A model generated the notes under the pieces. It searched no databases. It saw nothing but the letters and a program-made list of their open reading frames with translations, and was not told where the DNA came from. Shown here piece by piece: positions 10,203-24,419 of a stretch of 64,000 nucleotides of DNA (the stretch's first letter is position 1; each line of letters starts with the position of its first letter). The position numbers and the translations under genes are program-made. Source of the DNA: Siphonodentalium dalli (Eukaryota; Mollusca; Scaphopoda; Gadilida; Siphonodentaliidae); NCBI GenBank assembly GCA_032622095.1, contig CP136067.1, positions 48,709,899 to 48,773,898 of the forward strand, read 5' to 3'.

Positions 10203-13200
10203 CTAGAATCTCAGCGACCTCTTCCTCTGACCGTTGGACCAGGACTTGGATTTGGCTCGGAAGTGACGTAGCTGAGATGAGTAATCCTGGTGCAGCATAG
10301 GTCGATATGACTGTGGGGTGCAGAGAGTCTGGGAAGAGTAATATATAGCAAATAAGAACACAATAATATTCACAATTTCACGAATTATATGCAGAAGAAG
10401 TACTTGTTCGGGTGCTGAAACACCGTTGCATCGACAGTGGACTACATTTGTTGCAATTACTATACACATGCGTGTATTAAACGTGAGCTTATTGGTACGA
10501 TGTCTTGTCATCATAGTTCGTTAGGTACACGTACAGCGTTGAAACGAATTTCGAAAATGTAGTGAAACAAAACGCACCTGTTTGGATTCGAAGAATTCCT
10601 TATACCCGCCATGAAGGATATAGATTTCAGGGTAAAACAGGTTCGGGTAATTCTCTGCGTTCATCTCTCTGTCCTTCTGTCGCAGGTGTCTGAGCCTAGA
10701 AAAAATACATTCAGATATAAACCTTGGCTCACGACATAATCATAGCAATAACATATACATGTAGTGAACTGTATTGCTACGTGTATGCTTACATCCGATT
10801 ACAAAGAACTTAATAAAATAATTAAATAATGCTCCAATTTCTCCTTTTTAAATTTCATGTTAAACTTAAAGGGGTATACTAAATCCGGCCATATATGGGA
10901 CCATCTGCTTTTATATAGAATATAAGCATATAATTAATGAATTTGAGCCATGAATTAGTATGAAATAGTATAATGATAATGAATTTATGACTCCAGGCAT
11001 GAATTCATTATCATTACAATTACCCTGTCAAGGAGATAGTCCCATAAATTGACGGATTTAGTGTACAGTACCCCTTTAAGGTTTGTTAATTAATACTTTA
11101 ATAAACTATGGTTGACATAGAATTGATACTTACATTTTTGGACCGCGTTCAGATGAGAACTCGCAGTGAAAGATGACGATGGTCCGGTGTTTGAGGGGAG
11201 CGTCGCCCAGAAACCTCTTCTCGATCATCGCCTGTGTGTGGAGATTCTCAGCATCCTGCAAATAAGAGGTGACTTAGATACAGATCCTAAGACAATACAA
11301 ACACTACACAATTCAACCGCAAAATCGGCCGATAGGAAAACTGATTATTATTTTAACAAAAATATATTTTTTTCGGGTATTGTCGATTGTTGGGTGGCTG
11401 AATTTAGATTATTGACACAAACCACCATTAAGGGTGATACCATACATCTGAATTGATATTCTGAGCGTGTTACAAATTTTATTATTGGACTCATCAACAA
11501 ACAAAAAATCCATTAAGAAATAAAACTATACGGATATACATGTACAATATGTAATTTCAACATATATATTGATATTTGTTACGTAATAAAATAATGTTGT
11601 CAATCAACATAATGCCAATAAGATCATTTAACTTGGCATGATCCTCATTATTTTACAAAAGAAAGAAATCGATTGTTGTGTGAAATTGGCAAATATTAGA
11701 ACAGAGGTCACGTCGGTGACGCACACGTACCTGGATATGACCACCTTCGTACTCATATGGGTATCGACAGTCTACGACCACAAACTCGTCGACGCTGTTG
11801 CTGAATCGGCCTGACATCAAATCTTCCAACTGTAAAAAAAATGAATGACAAATTTCACTACCTATATGTTATAACTGGAACAAATCTACGATGAAGGTAT
11901 ACGGTATTTGGATATGTTCCACGTTATTGGTGGACTCGTCCTATAAGAACACGGGACGTCTGGTGAAGAATTTCGAGACATGATTGTATACATCATTTAT
12001 CACACATCTTTCCTAACCTAACTACTTCATTATCTTCACCCATCAATCACACCCCACTCTTTCTCATCCCAACTCGCTTAACTATCCAAACATTTATGAG
12101 AAAACATAGAACTATATTAAAATTGTCGTCTTCTTTACCAAGTAGTTGTCTGTATTGACACGTCACACTTGGGGTAACATTTCAAGAGGAAATAATTTGT
12201 ATCCCATCATAATTTGAACAGTTTGCTTTTCTATCAGTTTGAATTTCAGATATAGAAGGAAGTCCAGATAGTTGGGCACAAAAGCAACATGGGAACATTC
12301 ATATTACATTTATACGACAATCAAATACATGTATTGGAAGTCTCGATTATTGTATACATTAATCATTTGAAAGCACTCACTGTTTGTGGGGAGATGTACT
12401 TAAGATCCTTGTGCCGACCGGAGATGACATGGAGAGTGTGGGTCAGGGTCCCGTCACCAATCAGATCGTCGTTGGAGGTAATCGAGTTCAGAGCTTCTTT
12501 AATTCTCACGTCGTCTTTGGCTGATTTCTCTACCAGGTGGCGTTTGGCTGCTGGTTCGATGATGTCACACTTATCAGCGATCTGGCGCTTCAGACAGTTG
12601 TCGGAGGATTTTGAACGCCCGAAAAGACATCGAACTGGTCTACGACAGATGGAAAACTGGAAGGGATATATATAGAACAGATATTTACTTGTTTAGATGT
12701 TTGTTTTCCAGTGGCTTAAATACAAAAATTCAACAAATAAAATGTGTGCGTATGATACTGGCAATTGCGTTTGAAGCATTGCAACGCATATATTCATGCT
12801 GAACTGTTTTGGTTTGGGTGGTGCCTGCAGTTGATACATGTATGACCGTTTGTATTATGTTCTTTATATATATATATTGTGTTCATATATACAATCTTCA
12901 GTAATGGAGGATAATTAAAGATATATATCATTGTGGCGTTCTTGGTTTACGTAATTTATAAATAACAATTACACGTACCTCAGACTTAGTTGGTGTTTCT
13001 GATGGGAGAATCGAACAGAAACTACCCTCATGTTCGCTGATGTGTGCAGCAGTTGGTGTCTGGAAAACAAATTATATTGATTAATGTGGATATAATTAGC
13101 CATATCAGTTAACATTTAAGTCAAGCAACTCAATTACTATTTCCTGTGAGCAGCATAATATGCCTCTTATACTATATATACAGCATAGACTAATGAAAGA

Positions 13201-13552
13201 AAATAGTCGAAAATATGCGAATAAAAAACATAACATAATTTGACCATGTATGTGCCATAATAGAAACGTATACAGGTTCATTACTGTGGTTGCTTTAAAA
13301 TTTTCACATAAACCGAACTGACGAAATAATTTGTGATCGATTCCTTAATACTGCTCTTAAATAAGCACAATGTTTAAACTGAACAATTTTCTCTAAATTA
13401 CGGATAATAGGTCCTTATAAATCACGTTTGTACGAGTTGGCAATTTCTCCTGCTCTAATCCTGCTTACCTCTACGTCTATACCGCTATCTCTGGACGACT
13501 CATCGACTTGAAGCTTGAAGTCACAAGGGCTCAACAGCTGGATGATATCCAT
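10203..13552 (-). CDS. cdc25: Cdc25-type phosphatase, copy B, complete
   Basis: This is the best complete copy: exon 2 13585-13469 (ATG 13552-13550), exon 3 13059-12979, exon 4 12656-12381, exon 5 11829-11731, exon 6 11255-11134, exon 7 10695-10578, exon 8 10328-10203 with stop TAG at 10205-10203. The product is 301 aa: residues 1-147 regulatory, about 140-301 catalytic, active-site Cys211 and Arg217 in HCEFSSER. The C-terminal exon encodes [10 protein letters not shown], then a basic tail ending KRSLRF, as in the Cdc25 family where this tail contacts the Cdk substrate. KRQ and AKRH clusters near residues 78-100 may be a split nuclear signal. A possible poly(A) signal AATAAA lies at 9872-9867. 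The copy is almost identical to copies A and C, so it is a recent duplicate. The regulatory region is much shorter than in vertebrate or fly Cdc25. Confidence 0.9.
10866..11079. mobile_element. MITE-like element, intron 6 of copy B
   Basis: Same 214-bp element as 465-678, carried along by the duplication. Confidence 0.55.
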
Positions 13553-14107
13553 GGTATCGTCTATGTCGAAAGTGATGTTAGGAATCTGAAAGAAAAATGG
13601 TTTCAATTAATTAATTGAAGCAAAAGAGGAATCATTGACGTCTAGCTAGGATATCAACCTACTGTCAGCTACACTATCTATAGATATAGGCAATATATCA
13701 CCAACACTAATATTGCGGGAATTTGATCTATTCTGGTGATATTCTCCGATACGTTCAATTATTTGAAATATTTAATAAAACGCGGAAATATTCAGGCAAC
13801 TAAAAATGTATTGGGCAATAAATTGTTGCCGCTAAATTCCATCACCTCGCTAAAGAATGTCAGATAATGAGCACACGCTACATGCCACTGATAAGATATA
13901 TTTGATCCAGTTTATGCGGTCGCCATGGGAATGATAAATGTAAGGGAATACACTATAACTTAAAATAGGTGTATCGACATAGGTGTATTCCCGGTTCGAA
14001 ATGTTAAATAATAGCATTAAGGCTCTGCAAGTACCAGTTTTGAAACATGTGAAATGAATTGAGGTAAACGGTAAAACTGAGAACCACGCGATGACGAGGA
14101 TACTCAC

Positions 14108-14174
14108 AATGGGTTCAAGGCGAGAAGAGCGAATGAATAAAAAGTCCAAACTTTACTGCTTATAAAGTATATAA
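14108..14174 (-). promoter_or_regulatory. Copy B core promoter and noncoding exon 1
   Basis: Same arrangement as copy A: TATA box 14167-14159 and leader ending at donor gtgagt (14107-14102). Confidence 0.5.
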
Positions 14175-15479
14175 GGGACAGAATGTTGTTTATTTTGAGA
14201 ATACGTGAGAAACTATTCGCGATGTTGTATGATAACAAATTGTAACACATCGGGATCGCGTGGCAGAACGTTGCTCACGGATACGGCTGCCTATCACAAC
14301 TCGGGGCGTTAAAATTACACAGATAGTGGGAAGAGCAGCGTCGATGCGCATGACAACGTGTTAGATTTCCTGTTCAGAAGTGTTTAGTCGAATATTTGGA
14401 AGTGAGCTAACAGTTTGTGAGTGAAATTCAGCCCAGGAACTGTCAACTATATTGTTTACAACTTATCAACTATGTTAGCAATTTGGTCAGTCGGTGATTT
14501 GCTGAAGATGAATAACGACCAATGTGGGGATCACGAACCTCACGAAGGCCCACAAAATATATTAACACCGACACGGTGCTATTGTTTTTGTTATCTGCTG
14601 AAGAAACACCGGGACCTAAGTTTTCTCAATTATATGAATTGAACAAATCTGTATCGGGCACATATATTCCGGACAATGTCTGTTACCACCAATGTGATGA
14701 GAATTCAACAATCTTATGCGACCTACTAACTTCAATATAATACTCTTTAGTCCGACCTCTACGATGAAGAGCAGTGAGGTTATTGAATTGTATCATTTTT
14801 CTATTCACAAATTCGTGGAGAGTATATATAAACAGTAAAAAACCCAAATGTAAAAGTCAAAACCAAATGTAATAATCAATTAGCACATATCAGCGGCGAA
14901 AGGGTGGTGTAACTTCAAAAAAAATAGGTACACATTATTAGAATATCCTGTTTTGTGTAAACATAATTTTAAACATACCATATTGCAGATAGTTGAAAGT
15001 ATTGAGTGTATATAGTTGAATATGCGTTTTCTACTGCAACAAAATGAAATTGAACTGAGAAGTTATCACGGAGCACCATTTTATTAACTACGTGCACACA
15101 TCACGTGACATCAGTTGAGCTTGGCTTACCATATTGTGTAAGTGATTGAATTTCAACCATCAAAGAGTAACTTCGTAATATGTCCCTAGCCTAAGCGCGA
15201 CTGGCGGCGTTTTCTCGCCTGATAGTGTGAAAGTCTGAGCCCTTTATTAATCACCGGAACTAACTTATCTGTTTCGTCGTTAACATTATCACTACAATAC
15301 GTGCAATAAGACATTATATGGTCGTGTAATAGAGGACGAGACGGTTAGCTTTTATTAAGTCTCCCCATCCAATTACTTTGACTCCCGTACATGTAAGTGA
15401 TTTCAGTGAACACATGTGGTAAATGAGAAGATCACACCACCTATTCGACCATACCGGGCGCTTCACACCAAACTACTCT

Positions 15480-15480
15480 C

Positions 15481-15535
<55 letters not shown>
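15480..15535. repeat. CT microsatellite (unit B)
   Basis: Same site as 5078-5131, one CT unit longer. Confidence 0.95.
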
Positions 15536-15538
<3 letters not shown>

Positions 15539-16187
15539 TATCTCTAGAGGACTTAATAGGTACACATTATTAACAGATCCGGTTTTGTGTAGACATAATT
15601 TTAAACATACCATATTGTAGATAGTTGAAAGTATTGAGTGTTTATGAATATGCGTTTTCTACTGCAACAAAATGAAATTGAACTGACAAGTTAAGACGGG
15701 GCACCATTTTATTAACTACGTGCACATATCACGTGACTTCAGTTGAGCTTGGCTTACCATATTGTGCAAGTGATTGAATTTCAACCGACAAAGAGTCACT
15801 TCGTAATATGTCCCTAGCCCATAAGCGCGACTGGTTGCGTTTTCTCGCCTGATAGTGTGAAAGTCTGACCCCTTTATTACTCACCGGAACTAACTTATAT
15901 GTTTCGTCGTTAACATTATCACTCCGCGAGGAGCTTATCACTCAGAGGGGAGCTTTACGAATGTGACAAGTTTGAAGAATTCGTTTCGCTTTTTTTTTCA
16001 ACTCAGGTTTTGCCCCCAAATTATCCGTAGTAATGGTCAATTCTATACCATTCCAGTGATGTTCGGAAGATCAATATACACGTAGGTCGATAAATACAAC
16101 AATGCGGACTTTATATGCCAACGGAAGACGTGGACCCTATGTCAAGGAGTTCTATAAATATATATAGGGGCACCCTTTTGCATTATT

Positions 16188-16880
16188 GTTCAGCAACCGC
16201 TGGGCAGATTTAGCTGATATTTGGTATGGTGATAGAACAGCATGGGGGAACAGCTGCATGCATAGCGTGGATTTCGCCCACTTATTTTCACCAGAGTTAT
16301 GGCCCTTTTATTTACTTAGAAAATTAAATTTTTCTCTTGTTTTTGGGGTTTCCAGATGATAGCGTGAGCTTTGGTGGTACGATTGCAAACTTAAATCCCG
16401 TAGTTTTGTGGACCAGTTATATGAAAATACATGTCAAGTGCGAATTTGGGTATGATCTGATTTTGCCAGAGTTATGGCCCTTTTTTCAACTTAGAAAATT
16501 TCAATTTTGTCCGTCCGTACAAACATTTTGCATTATCGTTCAGCAACCGCTGGGAAGATTTAGCTGATATTTGGTATGGTCATAGAGCGGCATGGGGGAA
16601 CAGCTACATGCATAGCGCGAGTTTCGTCCACCCATTTTCACCTGAGTTATGGCCGTTTTTTTACTAAGAAAATTCAATATTTTTTTTGGTTTTCCAGATG
16701 ATAGCTTGAGCTTTGGTGGTACGATTGCAAATCCCGTATTTTTGTGGATCAGTTATATGAAAATACATGTCAAGTGCGAATTTGGGTATGATCTGATGAT
16801 TTTTGCCAGAGTTATGGCCTTTTTTTCAACTTAGAACATTTGAATTTTCGCTTGTTTTTGGGTTTCCTGGTCGCTTGTTT
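16188..16880. repeat. About 350-bp tandem repeat, two diverged units
   Basis: 'gttcagcaaccgctggg' recurs at about 16188 and 16539, and each is followed by a similar block with 'gagttatggcc' and 'ttggtggtacgattgcaaa'. Units A have single copies (5787-6075, 7700-7953). The text resembles dispersed repeats common in mollusc genomes. Confidence 0.7.
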
Positions 16881-17800
16881 GTGGGTTTCTGGAATTTCTA
16901 GAACGAACTTCTTTTGGAATGGTCATAAATACCACCTCGGATATCCGCAGTTTGGTCCATGCTTAATCCGAATTGTATGGACGGGGGAAAATGCCACGCG
17001 ACAGCGTACCTCTTGTTACATACAGCCGACTAAGGGTATGTTCTAAGAGCTGGAAAACTTCGCAATTGGTCTTATATTTATGTGGCGCGTGTTGGAAAGG
17101 GATGAAGCACTATGAATTTAGTTCTTAGTAGGACCCTCTTTTGTGAATTCGGTATGTACCACGTGACCAGAAAGAGCTTGTATTATCAGATTGAGTAACG
17201 GATTGAATTTCATCAGCCAGCAAAGAGCCATTTCCCATATGGCACCAGCCAATGCAGATGTGACAGTCGGCCTTTTCCGATTGGAGGGTGCAATAAGCCG
17301 GTCCTTAAAGGACAGATAATTTTGGCCAGATGCTATAAGTGAACAGTCAATATAGTTTAGTTATATGTGTTATTATATTACCACACACATTTGGAATTTA
17401 TTAGTGTCGAGATCCTTTTTTCGCCACGAAGATTAGAAGGCCCCTACCTGGTCACTATACCACGGGTTCCTGTCAGATTAGTCATAGCACAAAAAGTACC
17501 TATATATTAGACTTATATATAGGTAAGTTACGCAGAAGTGAAGCAAACGCTCTTTATTCGTTGCCTTATCACCCATAAACTGGCAAGCAATACTGCTCTT
17601 TATTATTCCACCGACATTTTTTATTTTCGGAAATGGACAGGGGTGTTAGGAAAAGCGAGAACAATTCCACGGTGATTTAAATGGCAACCCAAAATGAACA
17701 GTGGCAGATTACAATATAATATACATCCGTTATAATTATGGACAAACCCCCGTTTTATGAGCATATATAAATACACGATTTGATATCCAATAGTACTTAC

Positions 17801-18100
17801 TATATTGACTGTTCTGATTGCATATTTTTTGGAGTTTTACTGAGAGTTAAAATAAAAACAATCTAAAACGATTATCTCGATCCTGACCATGAAGCGAGGA
17901 AACCATACATGCATCAATTTAATGGATCTGGTTGAATTCTCCATATAGTTGACGTGAAGGCCACATAAGAACATGCGAATGAGTAATCGTAACTTACCTT
18001 GCGCGCCTGTGTATGAGCCGGGAATATAGAACTCTAGGCTACTGAGTACCACTCGTATTAGCTTACGTTTTGCTGTATATACAGGGTTTCGATTCCTCAT
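17801..18100 (-). CDS. Candidate unknown gene, exons a-b (unit B)
   Basis: Exon a 18100-17998 and exon b 17839-17801 have the same splice signals as in unit A. The exon c equivalent near 17335 keeps an acceptor AG despite a 2-base insertion (CTTATAG). It has lost one T in the TTTAAA run, so it reads a different but still open frame. Function unknown. Confidence 0.22.
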
Positions 18101-19127
18101 AAGGATTTCCCAAAATGAAGCCGCTTAATGAGATAATGTTGTTTCGGCAATAACAAGGTTTCCTATTTCTGGATCTTTAATAATCCTCTTATGGGAATTA
18201 AAATCCTCGTGTCCTTCGTCAACAAATTCCACAAGCATCCCACTTTGACAGTTTGACCAAAACAATATAATTTAGTATTGCTCACTCTTAATGAAATTTC
18301 AACACGAGACATTGTCTGGTGTTTGATGTACTTAAAACGGAAGGAACATGTACATATTATGTTATTAGATGCAAGTGGCAACAGGACTTCCGGTCGTGGA
18401 GAAAATCACACTCTGGGCTAGACGAGGTCATGGGTTCGAACTTCGAACAAATACTATAAAATTATTGTAATGTGGTTGTTACTTTGGAATTACACATTTT
18501 ATTATAAAATTATAGCATACAAATTTGTATTACGTAATTAGTAAATTCCAAAGTAACATTCACGTTACAATAATTTTGTTTTTATTATGGTAATCAACTG
18601 TATTTCTACCAATGTATGTCTCTCATTGTTGATTTAGTTTCAACATACATGACGAAAACTTCATTAACAACATGCCTCCACGAGAAATGATATTCAACAG
18701 ATCTTCTGGGACAGTATTGGGCCATGGGTTGAGGGAACTCGCAATGTGCCATTCTCGTCGATAGAGTAGTAACATAAGTTTGACAACAATATTTATTTAC
18801 AATGTAGCACGTTATGTGAAACAATATATATTAACAATAATTTAGCGAGCTCTTTACAGCATATACATTTTATAAATAACAATAACAGTATCACAGCTAA
18901 GCTTGAAAACAAAACAAATATCTCACACACCAAGCAGTTCATATATTGCTACCCAAATGACGTTTTTTTGGGGTTGGGGTGTATTAATAAATAGACATGT
19001 GACTACCCGTCAAGTACGCTGATCAAATCTTAAACACTTGGTGCACTGGTGTCTGAGAAATAACATGACAACAAATAACAAATAACAACAAACAACAGAG
19101 TAACAACAACTTGATGACGACGAACAG
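18101..19127. other. 3' flank of copy C
   Basis: Same content as 9170-10202; AATAAA at 18797-18792. Confidence 0.5.
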
Positions 19128-22100
19128 CTAGAATCTCAGCGACCTCTTCCTCTGACCGTTGGACCAGGACTTGGATTTGGCTCGGAAGTGACGTAGCTGA
19201 GATGAGTAATCCTGGTGCAGCATAGGTCGATATGACTGTGGGGTGCAGAGAGTCTGGGAAGAGTAATATATAGCAAATAAGAACACAATAATATTCACAA
19301 TTTCACGAATTATATGCAGAAGAAGTACTTGTTCGGGTGCTGAAACACCGTTGCATCGACAGTGGACTACATTTGTTGCAATTACTATACACATGCGTGT
19401 ATTAAACGTGAGCTTATTGGTACGATGTCTTGTCATCATAGTTCGTTAGGTACACGTACAGCGTTGAAACGAATTTCGAAAATGTAGTGAAACAAAACGC
19501 ACCTGTTTGGATTCGAAGAATTCCTTATACCCGCCATGAAGGATATAGATTTCAGGGTAAAACAGGTTCGGGTAATTCTCTGCGTTCATCTCTCTGTCCT
19601 TCTGTCGCAGGTGTCTGAGCCTAGAAAAAATACATTCAGATATAAACCTTGGCTCACGACATAATCATAGCAATAACATATACATGTAGTGAACTGTATT
19701 GCTACGTGTATGCTTACATCCGATTACAAAGAACTTAATAAAATAATTAAATAATGCTCCAATTTCTCCTTTTTAAATTTCATGTTAAACTTAAAGGGGT
19801 ATACTAAATCCGGCCATATATGGGACCATCTGCTTTTATATAGAATATAAGCATATAATTAATGAATTTGAGCCATGAATTAGTATGAAATAGTATAATG
19901 ATAATGAATTTATGACTCCAGGCATGAATTCATTATCATTACAATTACCCTGTCAAGGAGATAGTCCCATAAATTGACGGATTTAGTGTACAGTACCCCT
20001 TTAAGGTTTGTTAATTAATACTTTAATAAACTATGGTTGACATAGAATTGATACTTACATTTTTGGACCGCGTTCAGATGAGAACTCGCAGTGAAAGATG
20101 ACGATGGTCCGGTGTTTGAGGGGAGCGTCGCCCAGAAACCTCTTCTCGATCATCGCCTGTGTGTGGAGATTCTCAGCATCCTGCAAATAAGAGGTGACTT
20201 AGATACAGATCCTAAGACAATACAAACACTACACAATTCAACCGCAAAATCGGCCGATAGGAAAACTGATTATTATTTTAACAAAAATATAATTTTTTCG
20301 GGTATTGTCGATTGTTGGGTGGCTGAATTTAGATTATTGACACAAACCACCATTAAGGGTGATACCATACATCTGAATTGATATTCTGAGCGTGTTACAA
20401 ATTTTATTATTGGACTCATCAACAAACAAAAAATCCATTAAGAAATAAAACTATACGGATATACATGTACAATATGTAATTTCAACATATATATTGATAT
20501 TTGTTACGTAATAAAATAATGTTGTCAATCAACATAATGCCAATAAGATCATTTAACTTGGCATGATCCTCATTATTTTACAAAAGAAAGAAATCGATTG
20601 TTGTGTGAAATTGGCAAATATTAGAACAGAGGTCACGTCGGTGACGCACACGTACCTGGATATGACCACCTTCGTACTCATATGGGTATCGACAGTCTAC
20701 GACCACAAACTCGTCGACGCTGTTGCTGAATCGGCCTGACATCAAATCTTCCAACTGTAAAAAAAATGAATGACAAATTTCACTACCTATATGTTATAAC
20801 TGGAACAAATCTACGATGAAGGTATACGGTATTTGGATATGTTCCACGTTATTGGTGGACTCGTCCTATAAGAACACGGGACGTCTGGTGAAGAATTTCG
20901 AGACATGATTGTATACATCATTTATCACACATCTTTCCTAACCTAACTACTTCATTATCTTCACCCATCAATCACACCCCACTCTTTCTCATCCCAACTC
21001 GCTTAACTATCCAAACATTTATGAGAAAACATAGAACTATATTAAAATTGTCGTCTTCTTTACCAAGTAGTTGTCTGTATTGACACGTCACACTTGGGGT
21101 AACATTTCAAGAGGAAATAATTTGTATCCCATCATAATTTGAACAGTTTGCTTTTCTATCAGTTTGAATTTCAGATATAGAAGGAAGTCCAGATAGTTGG
21201 GCACAAAAGCAACATGGGAACATTCATATTACATTTATACGACAATCAAATACATGTATTGGAAGTCTCGATTATTGTATACATTAATCATTTGAAAGCA
21301 CTCACTGTTTGTGGGGAGATGTACTTAAGATCCTTGTGCCGACCGGAGATGACATGGAGAGTGTGGGTCAGGGTCCCGTCACCAATCAGATCGTCGTTGG
21401 AGGTAATCGAGTTCAGAGCTTCTTTAATTCTCACGTCGTCTTTGGCTGATTTCTCTACCAGGTGGCGTTTGGCTGCTGGTTCGATGATGTCACACTTATC
21501 AGCGATCTGGCGCTTCAGACAGTTGTCGGAGGATTTTGAACGCCCGAAAAGACATCGAACTGGTCTACGACAGATGGAAAACTGGAAGGGATATATATTA
21601 GAACAGATATTTACTTGTTTAGATGTTTGTTTTCCAGTGGCTTAAATACAAAAATTCAACAAATAAAATGTGTGCGTATGATACTGGCAATTGCGTTTGA
21701 AGCATTGCAACGCATATATTCATGCTGAACTGTTTTGGTTTGGGTGGTGCCTGCAGTTGATACATGTATGACCGTTTGTATTATGTTCTTTATATATATA
21801 TATTGTGTTCATATATACAATCTTCAGTAATGGAGGATAATTAAAGATATATATCATTGTGGCGTTCTTGGTTTACGTAATTTATAAATAACAATTACAC
21901 GTACCTCAGACTTAGTTGGTGTTTCTGATGGGAGAATCGAACAGAAACTACCCTCATGTTCGCTGATGTGTGCAGCAGTTGGTGTCTGGAAAACAAATTA
22001 TATTGATTAATGTGGATATAATTAGCCATATCAGTTAACATTTAAGTCAAGCAACTCAATTACTATTTCCTGTGAGCAGCATTATATGCCTCTTATACTA

Positions 22101-22478
22101 TATATACAGCATAGACTAATGAAAGAAAATAGTCGAAAATATGCGAATAAAAAACATAACATAATTTGACCATGTATGTGCCATAATAGAAACGTATACA
22201 GGTTCATTACTGTGGTTGCTTTAAAATTTTCACATAAACCGAACTGACGAAATAATTTGTGATCGATTCCTTAATACTGCTCTTAAATAAGCACAATGTT
22301 TAAACTGAACAATTTTCTCTAAATTACGGATAATAGGTCCTTATAAATCACGTTTGTACGAGTTGGCAATTTCTCCTGCTCTAATCCTGCTTACCTCTAC
22401 GTCTATACCGCTATCTCTGGACGACTCATCGACTTGAAGCTTGAAGTCACAAGGGCTCAACAGCTGGATGATATCCAT
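19128..22478 (-). CDS. cdc25: Cdc25-type phosphatase, copy C, complete
   Basis: Exons: exon 2 22511-22395 (ATG 22478-22476), exon 3 21985-21905, exon 4 21581-21306, exon 5 20754-20656, exon 6 20180-20059, exon 7 19620-19503, exon 8 19253-19128. All coding exons match copy B in length and frame, giving the same 301-aa protein with intact HCEFSSER. Copy C differs from B mainly outside exons: a 1-base insertion just upstream of exon 4 and a 42-bp deletion in intron 1 next to the exon 2 acceptor. The deletion leaves the TTTCTTTCAG acceptor in place. A possible AATAAA lies at 18797-18792. To its right the array is interrupted at about 24420 by unrelated sequence. It appears functional from sequence alone. 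Confidence 0.9.
19791..20004. mobile_element. MITE-like element, intron 6 of copy C
   Basis: Same 214-bp element at the same intron position. Confidence 0.55.
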
Positions 22479-22991
22479 GGTATCGTCTATGTCGAAAGTG
22501 ATGTTAGGAATCTGAAAGAAAAATGGTAGCTAGGATATCAACCTACTGTCAGCTACACTATCTATAGATATAGGCAATATATCACCAACACTAATATTGC
22601 GGGAATTTGATCTATTCTGGTGATATTCTCCGATACGTTCAATTATTTGAAATATTTAATAAAACGCGGAAATATTCAGGCAACTAAAAATGTATTGGGC
22701 AATAAATTGTTGCCGCTAAATTCCATCACCTCGCTAAAGAATGTCAGATAATGAGCACACGCTACATGCCACTGATAAGATATATTTGATCCAGTTTATG
22801 CGGTCGCCATGGGAATGATAAATGTAAGGGAATACACTATAACTTAAAATAGGTGTATCGACATAGGTGTATTCCCGGTTCGAAATGTTAAATAATAGCA
22901 TTAAGGCTCTGCAAGTACCAGTTTTGAAACATGTGAAATGAATTGAGGTAAACGGTAAAACTGAGAACCACGCGATGACGAGGATACTCAC

Positions 22992-23058
22992 AATGGGTTC
23001 AAGGCGAGAAGAGCGAATGAATAAAAAGTCCAAACTTTACTGCTTATAAAGTATATAA
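22992..23058 (-). promoter_or_regulatory. Copy C core promoter and noncoding exon 1
   Basis: TATA box 23051-23043 and leader ending at donor gtgagt just below 22992, identical to copy B. Confidence 0.5.
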
Positions 23059-24363
23059 GGGACAGAATGTTGTTTATTTTGAGAATACGTGAGAAACTAT
23101 TCGCGATGTTGTATGATAACAAATTGTAACACATCGGGATCGCGTGGCAGAACGTTGCTCACGGATACGGCTGCCTATCACAACTCGGGGCGTTAAAATT
23201 ACACAGATAGTGGGAAGAGCAGCGTCGATGCGCATGACAACGTGTTAGATTTCCTGTTCAGAAGTGTTTAGTCGAATATTTGGAAGTGAGCTAACAGTTT
23301 GTGAGTGAAATTCAGCCCAGGAACTGTCAACTATATTGTTTACAACTTATCAACTATGTTAGCAATTTGGTCAGTCGGTGATTTGCTGAAGATGAATAAC
23401 GACCAATGTGGGGATCACGAACCTCACGAAGGCCCACAAAATATATTAACACCGACACGGTGCTATTGTTTTTGTTATCTGCTGAAGAAACACCGGGACC
23501 TAAGTTTTCTCAATTATATGAATTGAACAAATCTGTATCGGGCACATATATTCCGGACAATGTCTGTTACCACCAATGTGATGAGAATTCAACAATCTTA
23601 TGCGACCTACTAACTTCAATATAATACTCTTTAGTCCGACCTCTACGATGAAGAGCAGTGAGGTTATTGAATTGTATCATTTTTCTATTCACAAATTCGT
23701 GGAGAGTATATATAAACAGTAAAAAACCCAAACGTAAAAGTCAAAACCAAATGTAATAATCAATTAGCACATATCAGCGGCGAAAGGGTGGTGTAACTTC
23801 AAAAAAAATAGGTACACATTATTAGAATATCCTGTTTTGTGTAAACATAATTTTAAACATACCATATTGCAGATAGTTGAAAGTATTGAGTGTATATAGT
23901 TGAATATGCGTTTTCTACTGCAACAAAATGAAATTGAACTGAGAAGTTATCACGGAGCACCATTTTATTAACTACGTGCACACATCACGTGACATCAGTT
24001 GAGCTTGGCTTACCATATTGTGTAAGTGATTGAATTTCAACCATCAAAGAGTAACTTCGTAATATGTCCCTAGCCTAAGCGCGACTGGCGGCGTTTTCTC
24101 GCCTGATAGTGTGAAAGTCTGAGCCCTTTATTAATCACCGGAACTAACTTATCTGTTTCGTCGTTAACATTATCACTACAATACGTGCAATAAGACATTA
24201 TATGGTCGTGTAATAGAGGACGAGACGGTTAGCTTTTATTAAGTCTCCCCATCCAATTACTTTGACTCCCGTACATGTAAGTGATTTCAGTGAACACATG
24301 TGGTAAATGAGAAGATCACACCACCTATTCGACCATACCGGGCGCTTCACACCAAACTACTCT

Positions 24364-24364
24364 C

Positions 24365-24403
<39 letters not shown>
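24364..24403. repeat. CT microsatellite (unit C)
   Basis: Same site, shorter. Just right of it (24420) the A/B/C homology ends. Confidence 0.95.
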
Positions 24404-24406
<3 letters not shown>

Positions 24407-24419
24407 TATCTCTAGAGGA

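Larger units (their letters stand above)
14175..17800. other. Upstream/intergenic region of unit B
   Basis: Counterpart of 3774-8088 without the second promoter block; it contains the CT tract, an open block frame (15729-15941) and the 350-bp tandem repeat. Confidence 0.55.
1..24419. repeat. Large tandem duplication, units A, B, C
   Basis: Position 1 matches 10402 (period about 10.40 kb) and 10203 matches 19128 (period about 8.93 kb). The gene parts are almost base-identical over several kilobases. Unit A is longer because of the inserted second promoter block (6073-7075) and the doubled flank that follows. Confidence 0.9.
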
